From Pseudomonas vranovensis DSM 16006 (lineage in GTDB: Bacteria; Pseudomonadota; Gammaproteobacteria; Pseudomonadales; Pseudomonadaceae), in the NCBI RefSeq assembly GCF_000425805.1, contig NZ_AUED01000001.1:124001-188000 (forward strand): a DNA stretch of 64,000 nucleotides. The letters run 5' to 3'. Both the position numbers and the translations under genes were made by a program. The notes beneath the pieces are model-generated. The model made no database searches, was not told the DNA's origin, and saw nothing but the letters and a program-made list of their open reading frames with translations. Shown in pieces: positions 17,274 to 26,347 of the stretch; position 1 is the first letter of the stretch; each line of letters starts with the position of its first letter.

Positions 17274-17945
17274 TTGAACGAACAGACATTGTCCATGCGC
17301 CTTGAGCGCGTGGCAGCGCAGGTGCCGGCCGGGGCGCGCCTGGCCGATATCGGCTCGGATCACGGCTATCTGCCGGTGGCCTTGATGCGCCGTGGCCTGA
17401 TTGCGGCGGCGGTGGCCGGCGAGGTGGCGTTGACGCCTTTTCGCGCGGCCGAACGCACGGTGCGCGAAGAAGGCCTGGAACAGCACATTACCGTACGCCT
17501 GGCCAACGGCCTGGCGGCGATCGAGCCGAGTGACGGGATCACCGCCGTGAGTCTGTGCGGTATGGGCGGCGAGACGATCCGCGACATCCTCGAGCGCGAC
17601 AACATGCGCCTGTGCGGGAAGGCGCGGCTGATCCTGCAGCCGAACGGCGGCGAACAGCCATTGCGCCGGTGGCTGATGGAAAACGGTTACCGCATCCTCC
17701 ATGAAGAGGTGCTGCGCGAGAACCGCTTCGATTACGAGATCATCGTCGCCGAGCGTGGCGAGCCTGTGGCGTACACCGACCTGGAGCTGTACTTCGGCCC
17801 GTTGCTGATGCAGGCGCGCAGCGAGGCGTTCCTGCGCAAATGGCAACGCCGGTTGCGGCTCAAGCAACGGATCCTGGCACACCAGGCGGCGCCTGAAGAG
17901 GTCGCCCGGCACGTTCGATGGATCAGCGAACTGCTGGAGCCGTAA
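17274..17945 (+). CDS. trmK: tRNA (adenine-22-N1)-methyltransferase family protein
   Basis: The 223-residue class I SAM-dependent methyltransferase has motif I ADIGSDHGYLPVALM at about residues 24-38 and the family block VSLCGMGGETIRDIL. TrmK methylates N1 of A22 in certain tRNAs. The start is taken as TTG (product NEQTLSMRLERVAA), preceded by GAAGAAGGG; upstream in-frame codons run through a REP element and are unlikely to be coding. It is convergent with the chemoreceptor gene, with a hairpin between the two. Confidence 0.85.
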   Translation: MNEQTLSMRLERVAAQVPAGARLADIGSDHGYLPVALMRRGLIAAAVAGEVALTPFRAAERTVREEGLEQHITVRLANGLAAIEPSDGITAVSLCGMGGETIRDILERDNMRLCGKARLILQPNGGEQPLRRWLMENGYRILHEEVLRENRFDYEIIVAERGEPVAYTDLELYFGPLLMQARSEAFLRKWQRRLRLKQRILAHQAAPEEVARHVRWISELLEP

Positions 17946-17973
17946 CAGCACTGGGGGCTCCCACCAGTGCTGT
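17945..17973. terminator. Hairpin between convergent trmK and chemoreceptor genes
   Basis: A perfect 10-base stem ACAGCACTGG/CCAGTGCTGT with a 9-base loop begins at the last base of the trmK stop codon. There is no T tract, so it is a weak terminator or an mRNA-protecting hairpin. Confidence 0.5.
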
Positions 17974-18003
17974 GTACGACAGTGGCCCCCACCGTCAGTG
18001 CGC

Positions 18004-19878
18004 TCAGATACGGAAGCTGCCCACCAGGTGCTTCAGGCGGCTGGCCTGTTGTTCCAGGTCAGCGCAGGCGCGCAGGGTGGCCTGCAGGTTCTCGACCCCT
18101 TCCTGGTTGAGCATATTGATTTCATTGATGTCCATGTTGATCGCCTCGACCACGGCGGTCTGTTCTTCGGTCGCTGTGGCCACCGACTGGTTCATCCCGT
18201 CGATTTCGCCAATGCGCAGGTTCACGCTGCCCAGGCGCTCACCGGCCTGATTGGCGATTTCGACGCTGTCCTGGCTGTGGCGCTGGCTCTGGCCCATGGT
18301 TTCGACCGACTCGCGGGCGCCCACCTGCAATTCCTCGATCATGTTCTGTACCTGCTGCGCCGATTCCTGGGTGCGGTGCGCGAGGTTGCGTACTTCATCG
18401 GCGACCACGGCAAAGCCACGACCGGCTTCACCGGCCCGCGCCGCTTCGATGGCGGCGTTGAGGGCCAGCAGGTTGGTCTGTTGGGAAATGCTGGTGATCA
18501 CTTCGAGGATCTGGCCGATGTTCACCGTCTTGCTGTTGAGCGTTTCGATGTGCGAGCTGGAGGTGCAGATCAGGTCGGAAAGGCGGTTCATGGCGGCGAT
18601 GTTGCGGTCGACCACCTGCTGGCCTTCTTCGGCCAGGCGGCGCGCCGAGCTTGCCTGCTGCGAAGCTTGCGCTGCGTTGTGGGCGATTTCCTGGGCGGCA
18701 GCGCCCAGTTCGTTGATCGCGGCGGCAACGCTGTTGGTGCGGTTGGATTGCTCGTCGGAGTTGACCATCGACGAGTTGGAGGCGCTGACCACCCGCAGGG
18801 CTACTTCGTTGACTTGCTCGGTGGCCGAGGACACCTCGCGGATCGAGGTATGGATACGTTCGACAAAGCGGTTGAAGGCGTTACCCAGGTCACCGAACTC
18901 GTCGTGGCTGTGGATGGCCAGGCGCTTGGTCAAGTCACCTTCACCCTGGGCGATGTCTTCCATGGCCCGGGTCATGGTGTGCAGCGGTTGCAGCAGCACG
19001 CGGATCAGCAGGCCGAGCAGGGCGATGATGATCGCCACGGCCACCAGGGTGGCGATCACCGCCGAGGTGCGGAACTCGCTGAGCATCGCATAGGCCTTGT
19101 TCTTGTCCACCGACAGGCCGATGTACCAGTTGGCCGAAGGCAGCCCCTTGATCGGCGTGAACGTCAGCAGGCGGGCCTGGCCATCGGCCTGGACCTCGGT
19201 CAGCTCACCGGACAGTCTCGGCGTGCGCCCCGGGAACAGGTCCGACAGCGATTTCATTACCAGCGCCTGGTCCGGGTGGACCAGAATCTTGCCCTGGTCG
19301 TTGACCAGGAAGGCGTAGCCCATGCCGCCGAAGTTCAGCGAATTGATGATCTGCACCAAGCCTTCGAGCGACAGGTCGCCACCGACCACACCGATGCTGC
19401 TGGACACCTTGCTGAGGATGCCGATCACCGTCTTGTTGGTGGTCAAGTCGATGTAGGGTTCGGTGAGTATCGCGCCGCTGGCAGCCATGCCGTCCTTGTA
19501 CCAGGGACGGGGGCGCGGGTCGTAGCCCTCGGGCATCTTGGTGTCGGGACGCACGCTGAAGCCGCCATCGACCTTGCCCAGGTAAACGGTCAGGAAGCTC
19601 GAAACCAGCGCCTGCTGGCCCATCAGCGTCTCGGCATTGGCAGGTTCCTGGGCGATGTTCTGCGCCAGGTTTTCCACCAGCGTGATCCGCCCCTCCAGCA
19701 GGTTGCGAATGTTGGTGGCGGTCGATTCGCCCATTTCGGCCAGGTAGTTTTCCAGGCTGACGCGGGTGGCATTGCGTTGCAGGTAGTCGTTGTAGAGGGT
19801 GAACAGGGTGAAGGCGAGCATCACGATCAAAGACGCTGCCAAAAGAATTTTGTGGCTGAAACGAAGACTTCTGTTCAT
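18004..19878 (-). CDS. Methyl-accepting chemotaxis protein with dCache domain, amino-acid-sensor type
   Basis: The 624-residue chemoreceptor has a membrane segment at about 10-30, a periplasmic dCache_1 domain (about 35-270), a second membrane segment (about 275-298), HAMP, and a signalling domain with the conserved tip [21 protein letters not shown]...[13 protein letters not shown]. The ligand pocket carries R124-x-W126-Y127, Y142-x-D144 and D168. The spacing is like the amino-acid-binding signature of P. aeruginosa PctA (R126, W128, Y129, Y144, D146, D173). I infer taxis to amino acids or amino-acid-like amines. It is monocistronic. Confidence 0.92.
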   Translation of the reverse strand: MNRSLRFSHKILLAASLIVMLAFTLFTLYNDYLQRNATRVSLENYLAEMGESTATNIRNLLEGRITLVENLAQNIAQEPANAETLMGQQALVSSFLTVYLGKVDGGFSVRPDTKMPEGYDPRPRPWYKDGMAASGAILTEPYIDLTTNKTVIGILSKVSSSIGVVGGDLSLEGLVQIINSLNFGGMGYAFLVNDQGKILVHPDQALVMKSLSDLFPGRTPRLSGELTEVQADGQARLLTFTPIKGLPSANWYIGLSVDKNKAYAMLSEFRTSAVIATLVAVAIIIALLGLLIRVLLQPLHTMTRAMEDIAQGEGDLTKRLAIHSHDEFGDLGNAFNRFVERIHTSIREVSSATEQVNEVALRVVSASNSSMVNSDEQSNRTNSVAAAINELGAAAQEIAHNAAQASQQASSARRLAEEGQQVVDRNIAAMNRLSDLICTSSSHIETLNSKTVNIGQILEVITSISQQTNLLALNAAIEAARAGEAGRGFAVVADEVRNLAHRTQESAQQVQNMIEELQVGARESVETMGQSQRHSQDSVEIANQAGERLGSVNLRIGEIDGMNQSVATATEEQTAVVEAINMDINEINMLNQEGVENLQATLRACADLEQQASRLKHLVGSFRI

Positions 19879-19994
19879 GGCGTGGTGAGTTCACTCGATT
19901 TTTATCGGGACGTTCGAATGGTATCGGCCATGGATAGATAGATCTTGAGCATTAAATGATGGCTAGTTGCCACGCCGCTTGGGGCGACTGGTTT

Positions 19995-20094
19995 TGTAGC
20001 CGCTGCCGCCAGGCTGCGATCGCCCGCAAAGCGGTCGCAGGGCCCTGAGACGACTGCTGCGCAGCCAATCGCAGCCTGCCGACAGCGGCTACGC
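19995..20094. repeat. REP pair (GCAGCGGCTACA family)
   Basis: Inverted units TGTAGCCGCTGCCGCCAGGCTGCGATCG and CAATCGCAGCCTGCCGACAGCGGCTACG fill most of the spacer between the divergent chemoreceptor and DUF1704 genes, which is unusual because REPs are more often downstream of genes. Confidence 0.85.
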
Positions 20095-20118
20095 TTATTC
20101 GATGAAACCTCATCGCCA

Positions 20119-21408
20119 ATGGGTCTCGCCATGAGCCTTGCCACGTTGACCGAGCTCGATGCCGCGCTACCGCTGCTGGCGCGCAAGATTCGTGTGCTGG
20201 ATGCGCTGGCGTGGCCCGATGGGGTCGAGCCGGTGTTCCTGGCGAACTGGCGCAGCGGCAAAGCGCGGTTGCCCGACGTCGAGCAGCGCCCGCGTGACCA
20301 CAGCAGCGACATTGTCGCGCTTGAAGCCTTCGCCGGCCGGTGCGACGAAGGCCACCCGGCCGGGCACTACCTGGCCATGACCGCCCGCAGCTACGCCACC
20401 GCCGCACGGATGCTGGGTGCCATCGGCACACCGGCCTTCACGGGCTATTCCTCGGCGCTGTACCGGCGACCGGATTTCTATTATCCGAAGCAGCAGCTAA
20501 GCATGCTGGACGCCGCCCGGTTCTTCCTCACCACCACCGACGCGCTGTTGGGCGGCACCCGTATTCCATCCACCGAGGCCAACATCCCGGCGGCAGAATT
20601 TGCTGCCTGGATGCAGCCGGAGCTGGACCGTTTTTTTGGCATCGGCCAGGTCGCCATCAAGCTGGCCCCGAGCCTCGCCGCCAAGGCCATCGCCGGAACG
20701 AGCCGTATCCGCTTGCGTGCCAGCGCACTGTTCTCGGAGCTGGACAAGCAACAGTTGTTGCAGCACGAAGCCTTTGTGCATGTCGCCACCGCGCAGAACG
20801 GCGCGTTGCAACCCAACCTCAAATGCCTGGGCCTGGGGGCGCCGCGTACCACCCAGACCCAGGAGGGCATCGCTACCCTGGCCGAGTTGTTCACCGGCAG
20901 CATGGACATCAACCGCCTGCGTCGCCTGGCCCTGCGTGTGCTGGCGGTCCAGCAGGCGATGGATGGCGCCGATTTCATCCAGGTATTTGAAGGGTTCCTG
21001 GCGACGGGCCAGTCACAAGAGGAGTCCTTCCGCTCGACCCAACGGATTTTCCGTGGCGCCGACCTGCGTGGCGGCTCGGCGTTCACCAAGGACGCGGCCT
21101 ACCTCACCGGTTTGCTTGGCGTCCACACGTTGATGCGCATCGCCATTCGCGACAACCGGCCGGAGCTGGTCGGGCACCTGTTTGCCGGCCGCCTGAGCCT
21201 GAGCGATACCGTGCGCCTGGGGCCGCTGTTCGACTCAGGCTGGCTCAAGGGACCGGTCCATGTCCCGGCCTGGGCCAGCGACCTGCGGCTGCTGGCGGCC
21301 AACCTGGCGTTCTCGGCGTTCATCGCCAGGATCAAGCTGGAGGTGCTGGACCTTGAGATGTTCATGGCCTTTGCCGACGAGCACGAGGCGGATGCCAGTG
21401 CCCGCTGA
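20119..21408 (+). CDS. DUF1704 / QEGLA-motif protein, putative tyrosine-carboxypeptidase-like metallopeptidase
   Basis: The 429-residue protein belongs to the flavohaemoglobin-expression-modulating QEGLA family, related to the eukaryotic MATCAP tyrosine carboxypeptidases. The zinc site is visible: H216-E217-x-x-x-H221 (HEAFVH) and the QEG at 248-250, with E249 as a likely third ligand. Its substrate in bacteria is unknown. Two starts are possible (20119 and 20131), neither with a good Shine-Dalgarno sequence; a small inverted repeat CGATGA-N4-TCATCG ends just upstream. It precedes an SDR gene by 41 bases. Confidence 0.82.
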   Translation: MGLAMSLATLTELDAALPLLARKIRVLDALAWPDGVEPVFLANWRSGKARLPDVEQRPRDHSSDIVALEAFAGRCDEGHPAGHYLAMTARSYATAARMLGAIGTPAFTGYSSALYRRPDFYYPKQQLSMLDAARFFLTTTDALLGGTRIPSTEANIPAAEFAAWMQPELDRFFGIGQVAIKLAPSLAAKAIAGTSRIRLRASALFSELDKQQLLQHEAFVHVATAQNGALQPNLKCLGLGAPRTTQTQEGIATLAELFTGSMDINRLRRLALRVLAVQQAMDGADFIQVFEGFLATGQSQEESFRSTQRIFRGADLRGGSAFTKDAAYLTGLLGVHTLMRIAIRDNRPELVGHLFAGRLSLSDTVRLGPLFDSGWLKGPVHVPAWASDLRLLAANLAFSAFIARIKLEVLDLEMFMAFADEHEADASAR

Positions 21409-21449
21409 GGGCTGCTAGGCTGTCGCAGTCTTAGCCAAAGGAGTGGACC

Positions 21450-22289
21450 ATGCTGTTCAAAGATAAAGTCGCCATCGTCACCGGTGCAGCCCAAGGCCTT
21501 GGGCTCGCGTACGCCAAGGCCCTGCTGGCCGAAGGCGCCCGGGTTGTCATCAGCGACCTGGGTACGGATCGGGCGGGCGCAGGCCAGGATGAAAGCGTCG
21601 CAACTGCCGTCGTACGCGCATTGCAGGCCGAAGGTGGGCAGGTGGTGGCACACGCAGGCAACCTGGATGAGGAGGCGGGGTGCAAGGCACTGGTGGCGCT
21701 GGCCATCGAGCGATTCGGCGGGCTCGACATCCTGATCCACAACGCTGGCTGGGTTGGCTATCAGTCGATCGAAGAGCAAGACGCTGCGTTCCTGCAACGC
21801 TCGCTGGGCATCAACGTGCAGGCACCGATCTGGTTGAGCAAGCATGCCTGGCCTCACCTCAAGCGCTCCGCCGCCCCACGGGTGGTGCTGACCACCTCCG
21901 ACCGCGCCATGTATGCGCAATACGCCCAGGTCGGCCTGACGGCCTACGCGGCCGGAAAGATGGCGCAGATCGGCATCATGAACGCACTGAGCATGGAGGG
22001 CCGCGAGCACGGCATCCTGGTCAACGCGGTGTCGCCGGTGGCCAAGACACGCATGTGGGGCATCACCCAGCCGCCCGAGAACCTCAAGCCGGAGTGGGTC
22101 ACACCGGGTGTGCTGTACCTGGCCAGTTCGCTGTGCCAGGACACCGGCCTGATCCTGCGGGCCAGCAACGGCCAATTCACCGCCACGCGGTTTTGCGAGA
22201 ACCCGGGTGTCGACTACCCGACCGATCTTGCCGGGATCAAATGCGCGAGTGTGCAGGAGGTAGCAAGCCAGTGGGACCGGATCCTGTAG
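21450..22289 (+). CDS. Short-chain dehydrogenase/reductase
   Basis: The 279-residue Rossmann-fold oxidoreductase has TGAAQGLG at 11-18 for the cofactor, HNAG at 97-100, S150, Y166 and K170 as the catalytic set. The insertion after the first beta-alpha unit and the spacing resemble the 3-hydroxyacyl-CoA dehydrogenase part of multifunctional enzyme 2, but the substrate is not clear. AGGAG precedes the ATG. It may be cotranscribed with the DUF1704 gene. REP units follow. Confidence 0.88.
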   Translation: MLFKDKVAIVTGAAQGLGLAYAKALLAEGARVVISDLGTDRAGAGQDESVATAVVRALQAEGGQVVAHAGNLDEEAGCKALVALAIERFGGLDILIHNAGWVGYQSIEEQDAAFLQRSLGINVQAPIWLSKHAWPHLKRSAAPRVVLTTSDRAMYAQYAQVGLTAYAAGKMAQIGIMNALSMEGREHGILVNAVSPVAKTRMWGITQPPENLKPEWVTPGVLYLASSLCQDTGLILRASNGQFTATRFCENPGVDYPTDLAGIKCASVQEVASQWDRIL

Positions 22290-22324
22290 GAGCGGCGGTG
22301 CGACGTCTCGACTTGCCCCGCGAT
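22290..22324. repeat. REP-type unit identical to 2990-3024, inverted
   Basis: The 35 bases are the exact reverse complement of the unit that encodes the C-terminal tail of the LysR protein at 2110-3042. A partial second unit (AATCGCGGACAAGCCC) follows near 22349. The pair begins immediately after the SDR stop codon. Confidence 0.85.
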
Positions 22325-22461
22325 AGCAATCTGCCTGGCACACCGCAATCGCGGACAAGCCCATTGCCACGGGTGGGGAAGTTGATCTGCGGCAATGTGG
22401 CGGCGCCTGGGCAGGCCTAGGCTGACGTAGCTGGGCACAGGCCAATGGCCAAGGCGGCACC

Positions 22462-24048
22462 ATGAACCGTAAACGCATCGTCTGGGAAAGCATCCTCCTG
22501 GGTTTCCCTTGCGTCCTTCTGCCGGTTCTGCTGATGGGGTATCTGGCTTGGATGCTCAATCTGCACTCCGCCCAGCAACGCCTGGAATCCCTGGCCGTCG
22601 TGGCCTCCGGCCGGGCCAGTGGCACCGTCAATGAAGCGGCCGGCGCGCTCAAGCGCATTGCCGGCTCCCACCTCGTGCCCTGCACACCGGAAAGCATCGA
22701 TGAGATGCGCCTGTTGACCATCAATACGTTTTCCGTGAAGTCGGTCGGGTATGTCGAGGAAGAAGTCTTCGCCTGCGGTTCATGGGGCTCGATGGGCCAG
22801 CATGTGAAGCCCTGGCGGGAAGACTTCACCACCACCGATGGCGTGCGTGTATCCATTGGTGTGCAACCGCACATCGTCCACGCCAAACCGATGATGGCCC
22901 TGCAGTACGCCGCCTTCAACGTGCTGGTGGACCCTGAGCAGTTCCTCCAGGTGCCCCTCGAAGACAACGTCCATCTTGCAGTGGGTACTGCGGGTGGCCA
23001 TCTGGTCAGTACCTCGCGGCCGGGCGTCGAGCGGTTCCTGAGCCGCGTGCATACGGGCTCGGCCAAGGGGCTTGAGGAGGGTTATCTCTACACCCTGGTT
23101 CACAGCGGCGATTGGGTGGCCATTGCCGCACTGTCTCGCCAGGAGTTGCTGCAAGGGTTGATAAGAATGGAGCTGTTGCTGCTGCCCATCGGCGGCTTGA
23201 TTGCCGGTGGGCTCGCGGTGGTGCTCATCAGGCGCACACGCCAGCGTCTGTCGCCGCTGGCCGAGCTGAGGCTGGCGGTGCGCAGGCGTCAGTTCATTGT
23301 TCACTACCAGCCAATCATGCGCCTGAGCGATGGCCGCTGCATCGGTGCCGAGGCGCTGCTGCGCTGGCGCCGGCGGGACGGTAGCCTGGTTAGCCCGGAC
23401 CTGTTCATACCGCTGGCCGAGAAGAGCGGCTTGATCCTGCCGATCACCGATCAGGTGTTCGAGCAGGTGATGCGTGACCTGGGCCCGCTGCTGGTGGAGG
23501 ATCGCAGCCTGCATGTGTCCATCAACCTGGCGGCCGAGGATGTCAGCAGTGGCCGCTTCCTGTCCGCGCTCGAGCGTGCCCTGGATAAATCGGGAGTGCA
23601 TCCCGGGCAGATCTGGCTGGAAGCGACAGAACGTGGCTTCGTCGCGATCGAAAGCGCTCGGGCGGCCATGAACCGGGCGCGTGCATTGGGGTACCAGGCA
23701 GCCATCGATGACTTTGGTACGGGTTTTTCCAGCCTTCAGCACCTGCAGCAACTGCCCCTGGATATCCTGAAGATCGACAAGTCGTTCGTCGATACCCTCG
23801 ACCCGGACACCGGTGCCGGCTCGGTGACCACCCATATCATCGACATGGCCAGGAGCCTGGGCTTGCAGATCGTCGCCGAGGGCATCGAGACCCAGGCGCA
23901 AGCGGATTACCTGCGCCGTCAGGGGGTGCAGTTCGGCCAGGGGTGGTATTTCGCCAAGGCAATGCCGGCGGAGGCGTTCAAGTGTTTTTACCAGGCGCAT
24001 GTGCCGGCCGTTTCGCCGGGCGAGCCTATTTCTACAGCGGTGGTGTGA
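22462..24048 (+). CDS. Cyclic-di-GMP phosphodiesterase, CSS-motif periplasmic domain plus EAL
   Basis: The 528-residue protein has two membrane segments (about 10-31 and 237-258) enclosing a periplasmic CSS-type sensor and a cytoplasmic EAL domain (about 270-510). The EAL domain has the catalytic residues: GAEALLRW, N in INLAAEDV, E in WLEATERG, IDDFGTG, K in KIDKSF, E in AEGIET. It should therefore hydrolyse c-di-GMP. The sensor has C74 and C105, but the second is in CGSWG where the family has CSSWG. In CSS-EAL proteins these cysteines form a redox-sensitive disulfide. It is monocistronic. Confidence 0.92.
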   Translation: MNRKRIVWESILLGFPCVLLPVLLMGYLAWMLNLHSAQQRLESLAVVASGRASGTVNEAAGALKRIAGSHLVPCTPESIDEMRLLTINTFSVKSVGYVEEEVFACGSWGSMGQHVKPWREDFTTTDGVRVSIGVQPHIVHAKPMMALQYAAFNVLVDPEQFLQVPLEDNVHLAVGTAGGHLVSTSRPGVERFLSRVHTGSAKGLEEGYLYTLVHSGDWVAIAALSRQELLQGLIRMELLLLPIGGLIAGGLAVVLIRRTRQRLSPLAELRLAVRRRQFIVHYQPIMRLSDGRCIGAEALLRWRRRDGSLVSPDLFIPLAEKSGLILPITDQVFEQVMRDLGPLLVEDRSLHVSINLAAEDVSSGRFLSALERALDKSGVHPGQIWLEATERGFVAIESARAAMNRARALGYQAAIDDFGTGFSSLQHLQQLPLDILKIDKSFVDTLDPDTGAGSVTTHIIDMARSLGLQIVAEGIETQAQADYLRRQGVQFGQGWYFAKAMPAEAFKCFYQAHVPAVSPGEPISTAVV

Positions 24049-24156
24049 GCTTTGCTGGAGAAGCTGCCCTGCACAGTACTTATGGGGCTGGTCTTGCCTA
24101 CGATCGGCCGCGAAGCGGTCATAGGCGGTACTGGCGCCAGCTTCCACAAGGGCTGA

Positions 24157-26103
24157 TCAGCCCCGCAAGCGCCGCCACAGGGTCGTGCGGCTGATACCCA
24201 GCCGCCGTGCCGCTTCGTCGTGATTGCCCTGGCAGTCCTCCAGGGTCTGGCGCACATGCGTCAACTGCGCTGCCTTGCCCAGCGAGCGCAGGTCTTCGGT
24301 CACTGCCGGTAAAGGCGCCGAGGGGCCCTCGCGTTGTTCGAACAACTCAGGCAGCAAGCGCGCCAGCCGCTGTTGGTCGATCTCGCCATGCTGCGTCAGC
24401 TCCTTGGCCGAGAGCACCGCGCGTTCGACGATGTTCTCAAGCTCGCGCACGTTGCCCGGCCAGGGGTACTCCAGCAGGTACGGCATCAAGGCCGGGGGCA
24501 GGGCGCCTGCACCGCGTGGCTGGCCGCTGACCAGCAGGCCCTGGACGATACCGCGGGCGATCAGGGCGATGTCCTCGCGTCGCTCGCGCAGTGGCAGGGT
24601 CTGCAGGCGCAGGATGTTCAGGCGGTAATACAGGTCGGTACGAAACTGTCCGGCCTCGATAGCGCCGCGCAGGTCCTGGTGGGTGGCGGCGATGATGCGC
24701 ACGTCGATGGAGATCGGCTCGGTGCCGCCCAGGCGCAACACTTCACGTTCCTGTAGCACACGCAGCAGGCGGGTCTGCAGTGACACCGGCATGTCGCCGA
24801 TTTCATCGAGAAACAGCGTGCCGCGATGCGCTGCCTCGAACAGGCCCGGCTTGCCGCCCTTGCGCGAACCGCTGAATGCGCCTTCTTCATAGCCGAACAG
24901 TTCGCTTTCGAGCAGCGACTCGGGGAAGGCTGCGCAGTTGATCGCTACGAACGGCCCATGGGGTCGCTTGCTGGCGTTGTGGATGCCCTGGGCCAGCAGT
25001 TCCTTGCCCGTGCCGCTCTCGCCGGTGATAAGGATGGTCGAGTCGGTCAGGGCATAGCGCTCGGCAAGGCGCAGCAGTTCGCGGTTGGCCAGGCTGTTGC
25101 CGCTGATCTGTTCCAGCCGGTATTTGGCAACGAATGCACCGGGGCGGCGCGAGGCGCGGATGCGCTGGTCGGCGCGCTGTACAGCGGTGGTGTCCTGGCA
25201 GGTCAGCACCATGCCGGTACGCTGGCCGTTTTCCAGGATCGGCAGCAGGTTGCTGACCACCTGGTGGGTCCCCAGGCGGATCACCTGGTTTTCCTCGCCG
25301 ATGCCATCGCGCAATGCTTGCGCCAGGTCCAGCGCCGGGCACAACTCCTGCAGCGGGCGCCCCAGTGCAGCGCTGGGCGGCAGGTCCAGCAGCAGCGCCA
25401 GCGCCGGGTTCAGCGACTGCACGATGCCATGGTTGTCAATCGCCGCCACACCGGCGGGGATGTGTTGCAACACACCGTTCAGGTGCTGGCGCTTGGCGAT
25501 CTCGATGCGCTGGCTGTGCAGAATGCCAATCGCTTCTTCCAGTGCCTTGCGTACGGTCTCGGTGCTCAGCGACAGCACCCCATGCAGGCCCGCCTGCTCG
25601 GCCAGTTCCAGCACCGTCGACGAGCCGATGACACTACGGCATCCCAGCTTCGCCACCTGGTCCACCGCTGCCCGTGCCTGCTCCAGGGTGGTGTAGGACG
25701 CCTGGTGGAACTGCACGGTGAACAGCCCGGCCATGGCCTGCAGTTCGGCATTGATGTGGCTGTAGCTGAGGATTGCCACCTGTGAAGAGTGCGCGCGCGC
25801 CTGCTCCAGTGCGCGCAGCAGGTCGGCGCCGCTGATGCGCATCGACAGCACCGGGCGGGTGAGGTGTTTGCGCAGGTAGGCCGCCGTTGCGCCAGCGCAC
25901 ACGAACACATCGACTTCGCCGCGCCGCTCCAGCTCGCAGGCCACCTGCAGCGCTTCGTCCACCGAGGTGTCGAGCACCTGGATGCGGGTCTCTTCGGCAA
26001 AGTCGCCCATCAACCCTTCGACTACCCGCGCCAGCCGGCTCTGCTGGTCGGGGCGTTGCAGGTGGCTGATGAGCACGACGATCTGGGCGCGGGGCAGCGG
26101 CAT
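24157..26103 (-). CDS. lvaR: LvaR, sigma-54-dependent activator of the levulinate operon
   Basis: The 648-residue enhancer-binding protein has a PrpR N-terminal effector domain (about 1-195), a PAS domain (about 215-310), an AAA+ domain (about 335-565) and a Fis-type HTH (NHDEAARRLGISRTTLWRRL at the end). Walker A is GESGTGKE and Walker B is GTLFLDEIGDMP. The sigma-54-contact loop is GAFSGS, where the consensus is GAFTGA. It is divergent from lvaABCDEFG, as in P. putida, where LvaR responds to levulinate or its metabolites. The 244-base spacer holds three TTCA-N4-TGAA sites next to its own start and a sigma-54 promoter facing lvaA. Confidence 0.93.
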   Translation of the reverse strand: MPLPRAQIVVLISHLQRPDQQSRLARVVEGLMGDFAEETRIQVLDTSVDEALQVACELERRGEVDVFVCAGATAAYLRKHLTRPVLSMRISGADLLRALEQARAHSSQVAILSYSHINAELQAMAGLFTVQFHQASYTTLEQARAAVDQVAKLGCRSVIGSSTVLELAEQAGLHGVLSLSTETVRKALEEAIGILHSQRIEIAKRQHLNGVLQHIPAGVAAIDNHGIVQSLNPALALLLDLPPSAALGRPLQELCPALDLAQALRDGIGEENQVIRLGTHQVVSNLLPILENGQRTGMVLTCQDTTAVQRADQRIRASRRPGAFVAKYRLEQISGNSLANRELLRLAERYALTDSTILITGESGTGKELLAQGIHNASKRPHGPFVAINCAAFPESLLESELFGYEEGAFSGSRKGGKPGLFEAAHRGTLFLDEIGDMPVSLQTRLLRVLQEREVLRLGGTEPISIDVRIIAATHQDLRGAIEAGQFRTDLYYRLNILRLQTLPLRERREDIALIARGIVQGLLVSGQPRGAGALPPALMPYLLEYPWPGNVRELENIVERAVLSAKELTQHGEIDQQRLARLLPELFEQREGPSAPLPAVTEDLRSLGKAAQLTHVRQTLEDCQGNHDEAARRLGISRTTLWRRLRG

Positions 26104-26117
26104 GTGGGGCTCCTCTA

Positions 26118-26169
26118 TTCAAGGATGAAATTGTTTTTCAGAGTTGAACAGATTTGATTCAAGAGTGAA
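26118..26169. promoter_or_regulatory. Triple upstream activating sequence, TTCA-N4-TGAA x3
   Basis: Three copies of TTCA-N4-TGAA lie at 26118-26129, 26137-26148 and 26158-26169, with centres 19 and 21 bases apart, close to two helical turns. They lie about 100-150 bases before the sigma-54 promoter and just before lvaR, so LvaR bound here could activate lvaA and also repress itself. Confidence 0.7.
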
Positions 26170-26269
26170 ACGGCTTTCCACTGCCATGCCGCTCAAGGGT
26201 GATCGAGCAAACTTGCGCTGCCCAACAAGAGCGGGGCTTGGCGGCGAATCATGGCTGTACTGACAGGAG

Positions 26270-26287
26270 TTGGCCCGGCCGTTGCTA
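26270..26287 (+). promoter_or_regulatory. Sigma-54 (-24/-12) promoter of lvaA
   Basis: TTGGCCCGGCCGTTGCTA has GG-N10-GC with exact spacing (GG at 26272-26273, GC at 26284-26285) and matches TGGCACG-N4-TTGC except for one base. Transcription would start near 26296, about 50 bases before lvaA. Confidence 0.75.
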
Positions 26288-26347
26288 TAGCTAATTCGCC
26301 ATACGCAATCCCCGATAAAAATACCCAAGGGCAGGGCGAATCGAGTC

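Noticed and set aside
17998..19941. A 647-codon open frame on the + strand opposite the chemoreceptor gene
   Set aside because: It is a mirror of the strongly conserved chemoreceptor in high-GC DNA; its translation is low-complexity (rich in H, G, R, D, Q) with no recognisable domain.
21099..23066. A 655-codon open frame on the - strand across the DUF1704, SDR and EAL genes
   Set aside because: It runs antisense to three recognisable genes and through REP repeats; no domain or ribosome-binding site.
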